From Phycisphaerae bacterium (GTDB lineage Bacteria; Planctomycetota; Phycisphaerae; Sedimentisphaerales; Anaerobacaceae): a stretch of DNA of 64,000 nucleotides. Below are positions 45,095 through 55,062 of this stretch, one piece after another (positions within the stretch are counted from its first letter, which is position 1; every line of letters begins with the position of its first letter). A program made the position numbers and the translations under genes. Under the pieces are notes generated by a model. It was not told the DNA's origin and did not search any database. It was given only the letters and a program-made list of their open reading frames with translations. The stretch covers positions 1 to 64,000 of the forward strand of contig JAAYBV010000055.1 of NCBI GenBank assembly GCA_012744475.1, in the 5' to 3' direction.

Positions 45095-46162
45095 TTACGC
45101 CGGCTCGAAATCGCGCCGGCGCCCGAGGAATCCGGCGAAAGCACGAATCGTATCGAGATTGTAGCCGGGTTCCAGATGATAGACAAACTCCAGATCGCCG
45201 CCGGCGTTGTCGGCCAGCACCTTTTGCGCCCACTCCAGTATCGGCGCCGCCGTTTCGCAGGACATGTCGGCGGGCAATGGTGCGATGCTGATCGGCATCT
45301 GCGATCCGAAGACCTGTCGGACCTTGCTCAGCGAGGTCGTGCCGCCGAGGTCCAGTGAGCCGAGGTTCTCGAAGCGGCAGAACGCGTCGAGAAGATGCGT
45401 GCTGGGCCCGCACGAATGCAATCGAACGGGTCCCAGCGCCCGGCCGATCTCGGACGTCAGCGGCGCCACGAATTCTTCCACCATCGCCGGACCGATCATG
45501 CAACCGGAGCACTCGCCCACGTGGACATCCGTCATGGGCAGATTGGCAGCCTGAGCGAAATGCCGACACAGTACGATATACGCCTCGGCGATCCACTCCA
45601 TGATCTGCCTGCATCGAGATGGCTGTGTCATCATGTCGAGGAACACAGACTCGCCGCAGAGCTTCTGCGCCGTGGTCAGCACGCCATGGATGGCCGCCCG
45701 GCCGGAAGCATCCCAGAAGAACGGCGGGATCGGCCGAAGCGATGGCTCTCGTCTGCTTCGAATCTCTGCAATCTGCTCGTCGAATTGCCTGACCAGATCG
45801 TGCGCCAGCAGGCTCTCCGGGGCCGGAAGTTCGGCCGGCTCGCGGGCGGCCCAGCATGCCGGCGTAATGTCAGCGTCCATGTCGTCGGCGGGCAGGAACT
45901 GGGCCCCCAGAAGCATGCCGAGGATCATGTTGGGCTGGATGCCGCCGATCTGGACCTGTGCGGGGTCCCAGTAGCGTTGACGACCCAGATTGGATTCCGA
46001 GTAGAACAGCCGCAGTCCGGCAAACGCGTCAGCAGCATACTCGTTGCATTGGCGGTCTATCGCATGACGACGATCCGGGTCGAAGTAATAGTCGTAGTTG
46101 AACGCTACGCCGAGCGCCCGGTGCATCCATGCCTTCGAGACTGTGCCGGACAGGGTGATCAT
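45095..46162 (-). CDS. uroporphyrinogen-decarboxylase-fold protein 1 (MtaA/CmuA-like)
   Basis: A 355-residue protein of the URO-D/methyltransferase superfamily. The barrel has GPVRLHSCGPSTHLL (the HxCG metal/cofactor motif of MtaA-type methyltransferases), SLDLGGTTSLSKVRQVFG and DVHVGECSGCMIGP. The catalytic Asp/Tyr of true HemE and its N-terminal motif are missing, so it is not the haem enzyme. HxCG suggests zinc-dependent methyl transfer, as in corrinoid systems. No corrinoid protein gene lies in the window. It is the last gene of a four-gene - strand operon with two Gfo/Idh/MocA oxidoreductases. Confidence 0.75.
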   Translation of the reverse strand: MITLSGTVSKAWMHRALGVAFNYDYYFDPDRRHAIDRQCNEYAADAFAGLRLFYSESNLGRQRYWDPAQVQIGGIQPNMILGMLLGAQFLPADDMDADITPACWAAREPAELPAPESLLAHDLVRQFDEQIAEIRSRREPSLRPIPPFFWDASGRAAIHGVLTTAQKLCGESVFLDMMTQPSRCRQIMEWIAEAYIVLCRHFAQAANLPMTDVHVGECSGCMIGPAMVEEFVAPLTSEIGRALGPVRLHSCGPSTHLLDAFCRFENLGSLDLGGTTSLSKVRQVFGSQMPISIAPLPADMSCETAAPILEWAQKVLADNAGGDLEFVYHLEPGYNLDTIRAFAGFLGRRRDFEPA

Positions 46163-46195
46163 CTTTGCCCTCGAATACCCAAATGACGACGGAGG

Positions 46196-47533
46196 TCACG
46201 CCATCATGTCCAACGCGAAATGCGGTTTTCGCGTTTGCCACCGACCCCGTGTGAAGTCAGGCACCTTCACCGGCGCGCTGCCCTGGGCAATCGAGACCTC
46301 CGACAGCGGGCCGTGGACGCACATCAGGACGGAGTCGTAGACATCCAGAGGGGTCTGCGTGCGGTTCTTGACCGCCTGCACGAACAGCCGCAGCTCGCGC
46401 ACGTCCGTACCTCCGTGGCCGCCGAGCTCCGGCTCCTTGGTCCACGCGTGGCGGTACCGCTCATGATAGGGACCGAACGGCTCCCACTGATGGTACTCGG
46501 GGCTTGTGCCCTTGAGATAGGCGGCGTCCCTCTGCTCGTTGTACAGGCCGCGGGTGCCCTGGATCAGCCAGCGGTTGTCGTACGGGCGGGGCAACTGCAT
46601 GTCGTAGTTGATGATGATGGTCTTGCCCTTCTTCGTCCGCACGGTGGTCGTGACGATGTCGCCCTGGGCGAACTTGCGTTTGGCGTTGGGATGGTCCGGC
46701 CCGAACCGGGTCGCGAAGTACTCATTGATCCCGACCGAATCCGTGGCCGTCGAGGTAAGGTAATCGAAGTAATCGCCGCAGTTGATGTCCATCCAACTGA
46801 TGACCGGCCCCAATTGGTGGCTGGGGTACTGGTCCCGATTGTGCTCGACGAGGTACTTGGCCGACCAGCGGTCGTTGCCGGTCTGGCTGTCGAAAAACCA
46901 ATGGTCGATGCAATCGTGGGAGTGGGCGCAGTGGCAGTGAACGATCTGACCCAGCAGACCCATGCGGATCATGTTCAGCACGGCCAGATTGTCGCTGCGC
47001 ATGCTCCAATTCTCGAGCATCATGCAGGGCACACCCGTCTGCTCGTGCGTATCGACCAGTTGCCAGCATTCGTCCAGGGTGTACGCAGCGGGCACTTCCA
47101 CCGCGGCGTACTTGCCCATTCGCATGGCGTGGACTGCCATGGGCGTGTGCCATTCCCAGTAGGTGGCGATGACGACGGCGTCCAGGTCGTCGCGTTCCAC
47201 GAGTCTTTTCCAGACGTCTTCGTCGCCCGCGTACACTTCCGGCCGGGAGAAGCCCGCCTGCACGACGCGGGCCTGAGCCGCTTCGGCCCGGTCACGATGG
47301 ATGTCGCACACGCCGCGAATCTCCACGTCGTCCTTCATTTCGAGAAGATTGCCCAGCAGGCTATTGCCCCGTCCACCCATGCCCAGGACCGCCAGACGTA
47401 CCTTCTTCAGTGGTTCGCCCGCCGCCGAGACCGAAGAAACACCGGCCATGAGCGAAGTGCTTGCGAGCACCGCCCCCAGCCCCAAAGCCCCGTTGGCTTT
47501 CAGAAACGTTCGACGAGTTGTCTTGTTTGCCAT
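46196..47533 (-). CDS. Tat-exported Gfo/Idh/MocA family oxidoreductase
   Basis: A 445-residue oxidoreductase. The N-terminus (KTTRRTFLKANGALGLGAVLAS) is a twin-arginine signal. The Rossmann fold follows (VRLAVLGMGGRGNSLL), with the family's AVEVPAAYTLDECWQL in place of the usual EKPxA. The C-terminal alpha/beta domain has HCHCAHSHDCIDHW and HQLGPVISWMDIN, as in exported GH109-like members, where this fold can act as NAD-dependent glycosidase. ATG 47533 begins at MANKTTRRTF. Function (dehydrogenase or NAD-dependent glycosidase) is open; export with bound NAD(H) by Tat is typical. Confidence 0.85.
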   Translation of the reverse strand: MANKTTRRTFLKANGALGLGAVLASTSLMAGVSSVSAAGEPLKKVRLAVLGMGGRGNSLLGNLLEMKDDVEIRGVCDIHRDRAEAAQARVVQAGFSRPEVYAGDEDVWKRLVERDDLDAVVIATYWEWHTPMAVHAMRMGKYAAVEVPAAYTLDECWQLVDTHEQTGVPCMMLENWSMRSDNLAVLNMIRMGLLGQIVHCHCAHSHDCIDHWFFDSQTGNDRWSAKYLVEHNRDQYPSHQLGPVISWMDINCGDYFDYLTSTATDSVGINEYFATRFGPDHPNAKRKFAQGDIVTTTVRTKKGKTIIINYDMQLPRPYDNRWLIQGTRGLYNEQRDAAYLKGTSPEYHQWEPFGPYHERYRHAWTKEPELGGHGGTDVRELRLFVQAVKNRTQTPLDVYDSVLMCVHGPLSEVSIAQGSAPVKVPDFTRGRWQTRKPHFALDMMA

Positions 47534-47568
47534 GGTCGTGTCTCCACAAGTGTTCCGCTCGCTGTGGC

Positions 47569-48591
47569 TCAGATGATGCCGAGTTCGCTGATTTTTACGG
47601 GTCTTCCCGATTCGGCGGAAAGGTCGGCGGCAAAGCACACCGCCAGGGTCATCGCGGCGTCGTCCAGATCCGGGAACGGCCGCCGGTCGCCAAGGACACA
47701 GTCCAGAAGATGCGAGACCTCGCCCCGGAAGGGATGATGGGCGACGTCGCCGCTGTCGGGCAACACGCAGGGAATCTTCATGAAGTTGTTCTGGCCCGGG
47801 AACGATTTCGGCGCAAAGACCTCGTCGTTGCGAACGGCCCCCTCGGTGCCGTAAACGCCGATGTTGAACCGGTACGGCATCTGCGCATCAAAGGTGGTGA
47901 TTGTGCGACCGATCTTGCCGTCGGCGAAGCGGACGTTCACACAGATCGTTCCGGGGTATTCGATCGGGTTTTCGGTTCGCACCTGATAGGCCGAGACCTC
48001 TTCGGCCTCGCTGCGGGCGAACCATCGCAGGGCATCGACGGCGTGACAGCCGCCGGTCAGAATGGCGGTGCCGCTGTGCCGGCGGCTGCCCAGCCATTTC
48101 TCCCGGGGGGTCATCCAGATCCGGTGCATGTAATCGACCTCGACGAGAAAGACGTTTCCGAACGCGCCCTCTTCGATCAGGCGGTCTATCGTCATCAGCA
48201 GCGGATTCCAGTGCAGCACGAAACCCACGAGCGACTTGACCTTGTTCGCCCGGACGGCCTGCAATTGCCTGTTCAGGTCGTCCACCGTGAGGGCAGGCGG
48301 CTTCTCCACGATCACGTGCTTGCCCGCCTCGGCCGCCGCCACCACAAACGGCGTGTGCGCATCGTGCGGCGTCGAAACCACCACAACGTCGATGTCCTTC
48401 CTGTTGAGCATCGCCGTCGCATTCGTCTCGATCGCGCAATCGAGATCGTACGCATCCCGATAGCGTTGCGCGTTGGCCGGATGGCGACTGACCAGCGCGC
48501 GAATCTCCGCCCGCGGATCTTCGTGAAAGGCCTTGACGTACTCCCCTGCAACCCAGCCACAACCGATGATTCCCACGCCCAATGTGCCCAT
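47569..48591 (-). CDS. cytosolic Gfo/Idh/MocA family oxidoreductase
   Basis: A 340-residue NAD(P)-dependent oxidoreductase. The N-terminal Rossmann motif is VGIIGCGWVAG, the substrate-binding Lys is in VIVEKPPAL, and the C-terminal domain has GTAILTGGCHAVDALRWF, the family's GG-xxDxxH-like region. ATG 48591 (MGTLGVGI) is preceded by GGGACCGAGG. Without a signal it is cytosolic, unlike its downstream neighbour. The gap to the next gene is 35 bases, consistent with one operon for a sugar or sugar-alcohol pathway. Confidence 0.9.
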   Translation of the reverse strand: MGTLGVGIIGCGWVAGEYVKAFHEDPRAEIRALVSRHPANAQRYRDAYDLDCAIETNATAMLNRKDIDVVVVSTPHDAHTPFVVAAAEAGKHVIVEKPPALTVDDLNRQLQAVRANKVKSLVGFVLHWNPLLMTIDRLIEEGAFGNVFLVEVDYMHRIWMTPREKWLGSRRHSGTAILTGGCHAVDALRWFARSEAEEVSAYQVRTENPIEYPGTICVNVRFADGKIGRTITTFDAQMPYRFNIGVYGTEGAVRNDEVFAPKSFPGQNNFMKIPCVLPDSGDVAHHPFRGEVSHLLDCVLGDRRPFPDLDDAAMTLAVCFAADLSAESGRPVKISELGII

Positions 48592-48629
48592 GCCTCGGTC
48601 CCTTCTGTGCTTGCCTTGAAACTCGTTCC

Positions 48630-49688
48630 TCATGCGTAGAAACCCGCATAGCGTTCCATGGCATCCATCACTGCCCTGACGTTCTCCACCGGCACGCCCG
48701 GATACAGGCCATAGATCATCATCAAGCCGCCCTCGGGGCTGCCCAACGCCTCGACTTCGCTGCGAATGAGGGCATCGATCCGGCGGGGAGACGCGAACGG
48801 GGTGATCTGCTGGCGGTCGATGTCGAGATCGATGCACACGCGGCCTTTCAGACGCGCTGCGATCCAGTCCACGCCGTTGACCAGGTCCTGGAGGTTGAGC
48901 GCGTCGACCCCGCTGGCGAGCATATCCTCCACCAGCTCGCGAATGTCGCCGTCCGAGTGCATGTGGACCAAGCAGTTCGCGTCGCGCGCCGGCGCCATGA
49001 GACGCTCATAGACCGGCCGGATGTACTTGCGAAACAAGGCGGGCGACAGCATGGGCCCTTTCTGCATGCCCAAATCCTCCGGGTAGCACATCATCACGGC
49101 ACCCAGATCCAGATACCGTTCGACAAGGCCCAGATTGAACGCCTCGACCATACCGATCAGGCCGTTGAGCCGCACGTCACCATCGGCCATGTCCAACAGC
49201 AGGTTCTCGTAACCGCGCAGATAGCCGAGACGCTGAAAGGTGTGGCCATGCTCCAGACTGGCGCTCCAGGGTAATCCCGCTCTTGCAGCTTGTTCGGCTC
49301 GATGGCGTTCCACCGCCCAGTCGATCCCGGTCATGGCATTGGTGCGCGCCGGATCCGGCGGGACGAAGCTCGCCAGGGCGGCCCAGTCAGCCAGCGGGTG
49401 CCGTGTCACGGTGCCTGTGATGCCGTCGTCGGTCGTCTGCCAGACGCAACCCCAGGCATCCGCATAGGGCAGACCCGCCCGCTCCCACGGCGCCGGTTCG
49501 GTAATCGCGGCCGGGCCGGGAACAAAATCGGGGAATAGCCGCGGGTGGTCGGCCATCAGTTCGAACAGGACCTCCGGACGGTAGTGATGCCAGCAGGCGG
49601 GATTGATCCAGAACACCATAGGGATATGGTCCGGCCGTTCAAAGCGGATCGCCCGCAGCGTGTTCTGCGTGATGGTCTCCATGGGCAT
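48630..49688 (-). CDS. uroporphyrinogen-decarboxylase-fold protein 2
   Basis: A 352-residue protein of the URO-D superfamily. NTLRAIRFERPDHIPMVFW is the N-terminal pattern of the MtaA-like group. CLVHMHSDGDIRELVEDML replaces the HxCG motif by HMHSDG, and ALNLQDLVNGVDWIAARLKG and VCIDLDIDRQQI follow. It differs from protein 1, which keeps HSCG, so the two are not simple duplicates. It is the first gene of the operon, with ATG 49688 (ATG 49682 is an alternative). Zinc-dependent methyl transfer or an unrelated lyase reaction is possible. Confidence 0.75.
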   Translation of the reverse strand: MPMETITQNTLRAIRFERPDHIPMVFWINPACWHHYRPEVLFELMADHPRLFPDFVPGPAAITEPAPWERAGLPYADAWGCVWQTTDDGITGTVTRHPLADWAALASFVPPDPARTNAMTGIDWAVERHRAEQAARAGLPWSASLEHGHTFQRLGYLRGYENLLLDMADGDVRLNGLIGMVEAFNLGLVERYLDLGAVMMCYPEDLGMQKGPMLSPALFRKYIRPVYERLMAPARDANCLVHMHSDGDIRELVEDMLASGVDALNLQDLVNGVDWIAARLKGRVCIDLDIDRQQITPFASPRRIDALIRSEVEALGSPEGGLMMIYGLYPGVPVENVRAVMDAMERYAGFYA

Positions 49689-49896
49689 TCATTTCAACGT
49701 CCCCGCGTCGAAAGCACAAGAGGTTTCCGGCCTGCCGGGACATCGCCGTGCAATGGCCCCAAGGGCTGGCCAATGCCCCGCTACGGAGGATTGCAGGAGG
49801 TGACGATCGAGGGTATAACCGGAATCTGTGCATAGCTCTTGATCGCAGACGCGGCAGATTCCGTTACACTCACGTTTCTGGAATAAGGAATGCGAT

Positions 49897-51819
49897 ATGA
49901 GAACCTCATCGATTGGCAGATTGCTCCTGTTCGTCGCAGCCATCCTCACCCCCTTGCATCGCGGGGCCGGGGAAACGCTGGACGGCGCGCTTTGGCCCAG
50001 CGATGCATTGACCAAGGTCTTGCGCTCGGACAGCCCGGAGGTCGGCAGCAAGAGCGTGATTCGCGTCGCGGCCGCTCGCGCGGAGATCGCAAGCGCGCAG
50101 GCCGTGTTTCGGCCGCGCGCCAGTCACAGCGCTGTATCCGCCGGCATAAGTGACCTGCGGCATGTTGCCAGTGATGCCGTCATCCCGGCCGCTGCCGTCA
50201 GATTGCAGTGGGTGCGATATATAGACGTCAATCGCAACACGTCGGGCATCCCCGAAGATGAGCTTCAGGTAAAGGCGCCGGCGAGCATTCCGGATGCGTT
50301 CTGGGAGCGGCCGCAGATCGCGGTCCAGGCCGATCAGGCCCAGCCACTCTGGATCGAGATTCACGTGCCCGCTGCGGCAAGGGCAGGCGACTATCAGGGC
50401 ACCTTGACGGTGACGTCGGCGGATGCGTCGGCGGAGATTCCCCTTGAATTGCACGTCTGGGACTTTGAGGTCCCAGCGGACCGGCATCTGTCGGTCATAA
50501 ACTGGTGGAGATTCCCCGGCCCCGGCTTTGAGAACGTTCAACCGTATGGGGAGGAATACTGGGACCTGCTGCAACGGTTCTGTTTGTTTCTTGTGGAGCA
50601 TCGACAGACCGACATTCAGACCTCGATCGGTTTGATACGAGAAACGGGCGACGATCAACAGGGCTATTCGTATGACACCAGCCGTCTTGAGCGTTACGCA
50701 GAGGTAGCCTTTCAAACGGGCATCCGGCAGATTCACCTGCACTCGGTCGGCACGCGAACGGCAGAGATCACCGCCCCCGAAAGCCGGATCGAGCCGGTCG
50801 AGTCCAATCTGCGCCGATTGGCGGCATGGGAGAAGGTCGTCCTCCAGCGGAATTGGCCCAATCGCTTCCTCGTCAGTATCTCGGATGAGCCGTTCATTCA
50901 CCACGAAGAGAGCTATGCGGCCGTGGTGGATCGGGTGCACGAGATCGCGCCGCACATCCGCTGTATCGAGGCGGTCGAAGCCGAATACCTCGGCGCGCTG
51001 GACGTGTATGTCCCTAAACTCAGTCACCTCAATCTCTGGTATCCACGATTCCAGCAGGTCCAAAGCACCAGCGCAGAACTGTGGTTCTACACGTGTTGCC
51101 ATCCTGTGGGGCGCTATCCGAATCGTTTTCTGGATCAATCGTTGCTGAAGGTCCGCATACTCCACTGGATCAACTACCTTCATGACCTGGATGGATACCT
51201 GCACTGGGGGCTGAATCACTTCGCCGCCGGCGACCCCTATACCCAGGAGGCGCTCAGCGAGGGATTGCCGCTGGGAGATCGCGCCATCGCGTATCCCGGT
51301 ACAAGCGGCCTGCTCGGTTCCCTGCGATTCAGCGCTATGCGTGACGGCCTGCAGGACTATGAATACCTCTGGGTCCTTGAGAATGAATTGTCCAGAGTAA
51401 AGCACAAGGTCGGTAAGGAGGCCTTCTGGCTGGACCCGCGTCAACGACCGCTGGAGCTGTGCCGTCGGGTGGTGTGGTCCTTCTATGACTACACGAGGAA
51501 CCCGGAGGTAATGCTCGGCACCCGCGAGGCCATCGCCCGTGAGATCGAGCAGCTCACGAGCGAACCTCTGCTGATAGTCCAGACCTCGCCGCCCGAAGGC
51601 ACGGTCGTGCCGGCCGGACCGCGAAACATCGGCGTCCGCGGTCTGGTGCCTCCGGGCGCAACGGTCACGCTCAACGGCAGGCCTGTCACGAACGTCCGGC
51701 CGAGCGGGTACTTCCTCCAGGCCCATTTCATGTCTGCCGACCATCCGACGATTACGGTCACCGTCGAGCACAACGGCAAGAAACGCACGGCCGAACGCGT
51801 GTTCACGCTGGCGGACTGA
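49897..51819 (+). CDS. secreted DUF4091/GH123-like glycosidase
   Basis: A 640-residue exported protein. A signal peptide (about 1-25) and an N-terminal beta-sandwich (about 40-195: QPLWIEIHVPAAARAGDYQGTLTVTS) are followed by a barrel with DRHLSVINWWRFP. FLVSISDEPFIHHEES gives the Asp-Glu pair expected for GH123 (assisted by the substrate N-acetyl group), and YFAAGDPY-like GLNHFAAGDPYTQ and FSAMRDGLQDYEYLWVLE are DUF4091 hallmarks. An Ig-like domain closes it (about 555-640). GH123 members are beta-N-acetylgalactosaminidases; substrate here is inferred only by family. It opens the + strand glycan locus. Confidence 0.75.
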   Translation: MRTSSIGRLLLFVAAILTPLHRGAGETLDGALWPSDALTKVLRSDSPEVGSKSVIRVAAARAEIASAQAVFRPRASHSAVSAGISDLRHVASDAVIPAAAVRLQWVRYIDVNRNTSGIPEDELQVKAPASIPDAFWERPQIAVQADQAQPLWIEIHVPAAARAGDYQGTLTVTSADASAEIPLELHVWDFEVPADRHLSVINWWRFPGPGFENVQPYGEEYWDLLQRFCLFLVEHRQTDIQTSIGLIRETGDDQQGYSYDTSRLERYAEVAFQTGIRQIHLHSVGTRTAEITAPESRIEPVESNLRRLAAWEKVVLQRNWPNRFLVSISDEPFIHHEESYAAVVDRVHEIAPHIRCIEAVEAEYLGALDVYVPKLSHLNLWYPRFQQVQSTSAELWFYTCCHPVGRYPNRFLDQSLLKVRILHWINYLHDLDGYLHWGLNHFAAGDPYTQEALSEGLPLGDRAIAYPGTSGLLGSLRFSAMRDGLQDYEYLWVLENELSRVKHKVGKEAFWLDPRQRPLELCRRVVWSFYDYTRNPEVMLGTREAIAREIEQLTSEPLLIVQTSPPEGTVVPAGPRNIGVRGLVPPGATVTLNGRPVTNVRPSGYFLQAHFMSADHPTITVTVEHNGKKRTAERVFTLAD

Positions 51820-51939
51820 TTGTGAAATCAAGGAGTCTGTCGCTTCCTCCTTGTCTCCTGGCCTATCGGCCTGTAAGATTCTCTGACCTGTAGATTCCAG
51901 ATTGCGACAGATAGTCTCGATTTTGAAGGCACGACGGAT

Positions 51940-53796
51940 ATGGACTTACCCGTTCTGGATTTGGGCATCATCGCCGCGTACCTGGTCGTCACCATTCTGC
52001 TGGGCCTGTGGGTCTCGAAACGCGCTTCTCGGGACCTGGACTCTTACTTCCTGGGCGGCAAGACCATTCCCTGGTACATCCTGGGCATCTCGAACGCTTC
52101 CGGCCAGTTCGACATCACCGGGACCATGCTGCTGGTCTACTGGTGCTTCGCCTACGGGCTCAAAAGCGTCTGGTTCCCCTGGGTCTGGCCCACGTTCAAC
52201 CAGATCTTCCTGATGATGTATCTGGCCACGTGGCTGCGGCGATCCAACGTCCTGACCGGGGCCGAGTGGATTCAGACCCGCTTCGGCCGGGGACGTGGGG
52301 CTAACCTGGCCCACATCAGCGTGGTCGTTTTCGCGTTGATCACCGTGATCGGTTTCGTCGCGTACGAGTTCCAAGGGATCGGGAAGTTCGCCGAAATCAT
52401 GCTGCCCTGGGATTTGAGTCCCAATACGTATGCCCTCATCATCCTTTCGATCACGTCCATCTACGTGGTCAAAGGCGGGATGCACAGCGTGGTCCTGACG
52501 GAACTCCTTCAGTTCGCACTCATGACGGTGGTCTCGATTACCGTTGGCATCATCGCCATCGCCACCGTTAGTCCTGAAGCCATCGACGCGGTGGTCCCCG
52601 AGGGGTGGCGCAATCTGTGGTTCGGATGGACCATGAACATGAAGTGGACCGGCGACTTCGAGACAATCCAGGTCAAGATGGCCGAAGACGGCATGTCCCT
52701 CTTCTCGATCTTCTTCGGTCTGATGGTCTTCAAGGGAGTCCTGGCCAGCATGGCGGGGCCCTCGCCGAACTACGACATGCAGCGGGTTCTGGCCACGCGC
52801 AACCAGCGCGAGGCGTCCCTCATGAGCGCAACCGTCAACGTCGTGCTCTATTTCCCCCGTTACATGCTGATCGCGGGCCTGACTGTTCTGGCTCTGGTCC
52901 CTCTCCGCGAGACATTGGTTCAGATGTGGAACGCCGCGGTGCAGGCCGGCGAAAAGCCGGACTTCGAGAAGATCCTGCCGGTCGTGATTCAGAACTCGGT
53001 CATCCCGACCGGCCTGACCGGGTTGCTTTTGGCGGGTCTGCTGGCGGCGTTCATGTCCACCTTCGCCGCGACGGTCAACGCAGGTCCGGCCTATGTGGTG
53101 AACGACATCTACAAGCGGTTCATCAATCCCAACGCCTCGAACAAGGTCCAGGTGCGCATGAGCTATGTTGTCTCGGTCCTGGTAGTGGGCATCGGCATTC
53201 TGTTCGGATACCAAGCGAAGAATATCTATAACGTCACGATGTGGATCGTCGGAGGGTTGTTTGGCGGCTACGTGGCCGCGAACGTACTGCGATGGCACTG
53301 GTGGCGCTTCAACGGCTATGGCTTCTTCTGGGGCCTGATCACCGGCATCGCCGGGGCACTGTTCGTGCCGTCCCTGGTCCAGCGATGGTGGCCCGGAACC
53401 AACGCCCTGTATACCTTCCCGCCGATCTTCGTCCTTTCGATTGTGGGATGCCTGCTCGGGACGTTCTTGAGCAAACCCGAGGATGATGAGGTACTCAAGA
53501 GCTTCTACCGCACGGTCCGGCCCTGGGGCTTCTGGGGCCCGATCCGCGCGAAAGTCATGGCAGAAGACCCGACCTTCCGACCCAACAAGGACTTCCGGCG
53601 GGATCTGTTCAACATCGTCATCGGCACCATCTGGCAGACGACCTTCGTGATCCTGCCGATCTGTCTGGTCATTCGCGAATCGAAGGGCATCGTCATTGCC
53701 CTGGTCGTTCTCGTCGTGACCAGTGTCGTGTTGAAAAAGAGCTGGTACGACCATCTGCCGCCCGCCGAGCCGACGGTGCGGCAACCAGCTTCGTAG
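51940..53796 (+). CDS. SSS-family sodium:solute symporter
   Basis: A 618-residue integral membrane protein with about 13 hydrophobic segments. GLWVSKRASRDLDSYFLGGKTIPWYILGISNASGQFDI is cut by the SSS signature LGGK-xPWYxLGxS at about 38-55. GLLLAGLLAAFMSTFAATVNAG is the conserved helix with the sodium-site Ser/Thr. The C-terminal region beyond residue 500 adds a soluble loop and two more helices. Length is at the long end of the family. It lies between the GH123-like and GH130 genes, so a sugar or disaccharide produced outside is the likely cargo. Confidence 0.9.
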   Translation: MDLPVLDLGIIAAYLVVTILLGLWVSKRASRDLDSYFLGGKTIPWYILGISNASGQFDITGTMLLVYWCFAYGLKSVWFPWVWPTFNQIFLMMYLATWLRRSNVLTGAEWIQTRFGRGRGANLAHISVVVFALITVIGFVAYEFQGIGKFAEIMLPWDLSPNTYALIILSITSIYVVKGGMHSVVLTELLQFALMTVVSITVGIIAIATVSPEAIDAVVPEGWRNLWFGWTMNMKWTGDFETIQVKMAEDGMSLFSIFFGLMVFKGVLASMAGPSPNYDMQRVLATRNQREASLMSATVNVVLYFPRYMLIAGLTVLALVPLRETLVQMWNAAVQAGEKPDFEKILPVVIQNSVIPTGLTGLLLAGLLAAFMSTFAATVNAGPAYVVNDIYKRFINPNASNKVQVRMSYVVSVLVVGIGILFGYQAKNIYNVTMWIVGGLFGGYVAANVLRWHWWRFNGYGFFWGLITGIAGALFVPSLVQRWWPGTNALYTFPPIFVLSIVGCLLGTFLSKPEDDEVLKSFYRTVRPWGFWGPIRAKVMAEDPTFRPNKDFRRDLFNIVIGTIWQTTFVILPICLVIRESKGIVIALVVLVVTSVVLKKSWYDHLPPAEPTVRQPAS

Positions 53797-53821
53797 CGGT
53801 TTCAGAAGGAGGTTTTCGGCT

Positions 53822-55027
53822 ATGGATATGCAGGCATTCGAGAGGCGATACAAGGAGCTTGTGGATGCCCACGAAGCCCTGATCGTTCGCAGGAACCAGA
53901 AACAAACGCCGGGAAACGGAGTATTCGATCGCTACGTGTACCCGGTGCTCACCGCCGATCATACGCCGCTGTTCTGGCGCTACGATTTCGATGCGAAAGC
54001 TAACCCCTATTTGATGGAGCGGATGGGCATCAACAGCGTCTTCAACGCCGGCGCCATCGAATGGGAGGGCAAGTGCTGCGTCGTCGCCCGAGTAGAGAGC
54101 TATCACCGCAAGTCGTTCTTCGCCGTCACCGAGAGCGCCAACGGGATTGACAACTTCCGCTTCTGGGACCATCCAATCGTGATGCCGGAGGCGTCCGAGG
54201 ACGAGATGAACGTCTACGACATCCGGCTGACGCGGCACGAGGATGGCTGGATCTACGGGACGTTCTGTGCCGAGCGTCACGACCCCGCCCAGCCGGACAA
54301 TCCGCCCGCCGCCCTGGCCAGGGCCGGCATCGCTCGCACCAGGGACCTGAAGACGTGGGAGCGACTGCCCGATCTGAAAACCCCGTCGGCCCAGCAGCGC
54401 AATTACGTCCTGCACCCGGAGTTCGTCGACGGCAAGTACGCCTTCTACACCCGGCCGATGCGCGAATTCAAGGCCGCCGGGTGCAGCACCGGAATCGGCT
54501 GGGCCCTCTGCGACGATGTCAAGAATGCCGAGATCGAGGACGAATCGCTCATCATCGACCCGTGTCGCTACCACACCATCGTCGAGGGCAAGAACGGCCA
54601 GGGCCCGCCGCCGCTGAAGACGGACAAGGGGTGGCTGCACCTCGCTCACGGCGTTTGGGAAAACGCCGACGGGCTGCGGTACGTTCTGTACATGTTCCTG
54701 TCCGACCTTCACGAGCCGTGGCGGATCACGCATCGGCCGGCCGGCTATTTCATGGCGCCGCGCGGCATGGAACGCGTCGGCGATGTCTCCGATGTCCTGT
54801 TTGCCAACGGCTGGATCGCCCGGGACAACGGCGACGTGTTCATCTACTACGGCTCCTCGGACACGCGCGTCCACGTCGTGACCAGTACAATCGATCGGCT
54901 GCTGGACTACGTCCTCCACACGCCGCCCGACGGCGGCCGGGCCTTCGCGTGCGTGCGGCAGCGCTGCGAGCTGATCGAGAAGAACCTCGCCAATCCCCGC
55001 GGCAAGTCGATGGCCATGAAGTCCTGA
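53822..55027 (+). CDS. GH130 4-O-beta-D-mannosyl-D-glucose phosphorylase-like enzyme
   Basis: A 401-residue GH130 five-bladed propeller. SVFNAGAIEWEGKCCVVARVES is cut by the motif FNAGA-xxxxG, MNVYDIRLTRHEDGWIYGTF holds the general-acid Asp (DIRL), and the phosphate-binding residues lie in RPMREF and YHTIVEGK...HGVW. The pattern is that of subfamily 1, which phosphorolyses mannosyl-beta-1,4-glucose to mannose-1-phosphate and glucose in the cytoplasm. AAGGAGG lies 12 bases before ATG 53822. No signal peptide is present, in keeping with action after uptake by the symporter upstream. Confidence 0.88.
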   Translation: MDMQAFERRYKELVDAHEALIVRRNQKQTPGNGVFDRYVYPVLTADHTPLFWRYDFDAKANPYLMERMGINSVFNAGAIEWEGKCCVVARVESYHRKSFFAVTESANGIDNFRFWDHPIVMPEASEDEMNVYDIRLTRHEDGWIYGTFCAERHDPAQPDNPPAALARAGIARTRDLKTWERLPDLKTPSAQQRNYVLHPEFVDGKYAFYTRPMREFKAAGCSTGIGWALCDDVKNAEIEDESLIIDPCRYHTIVEGKNGQGPPPLKTDKGWLHLAHGVWENADGLRYVLYMFLSDLHEPWRITHRPAGYFMAPRGMERVGDVSDVLFANGWIARDNGDVFIYYGSSDTRVHVVTSTIDRLLDYVLHTPPDGGRAFACVRQRCELIEKNLANPRGKSMAMKS

Positions 55028-55062
55028 GGAACAGGCAGATTTCTGGAATGAGGTGACGTCCG

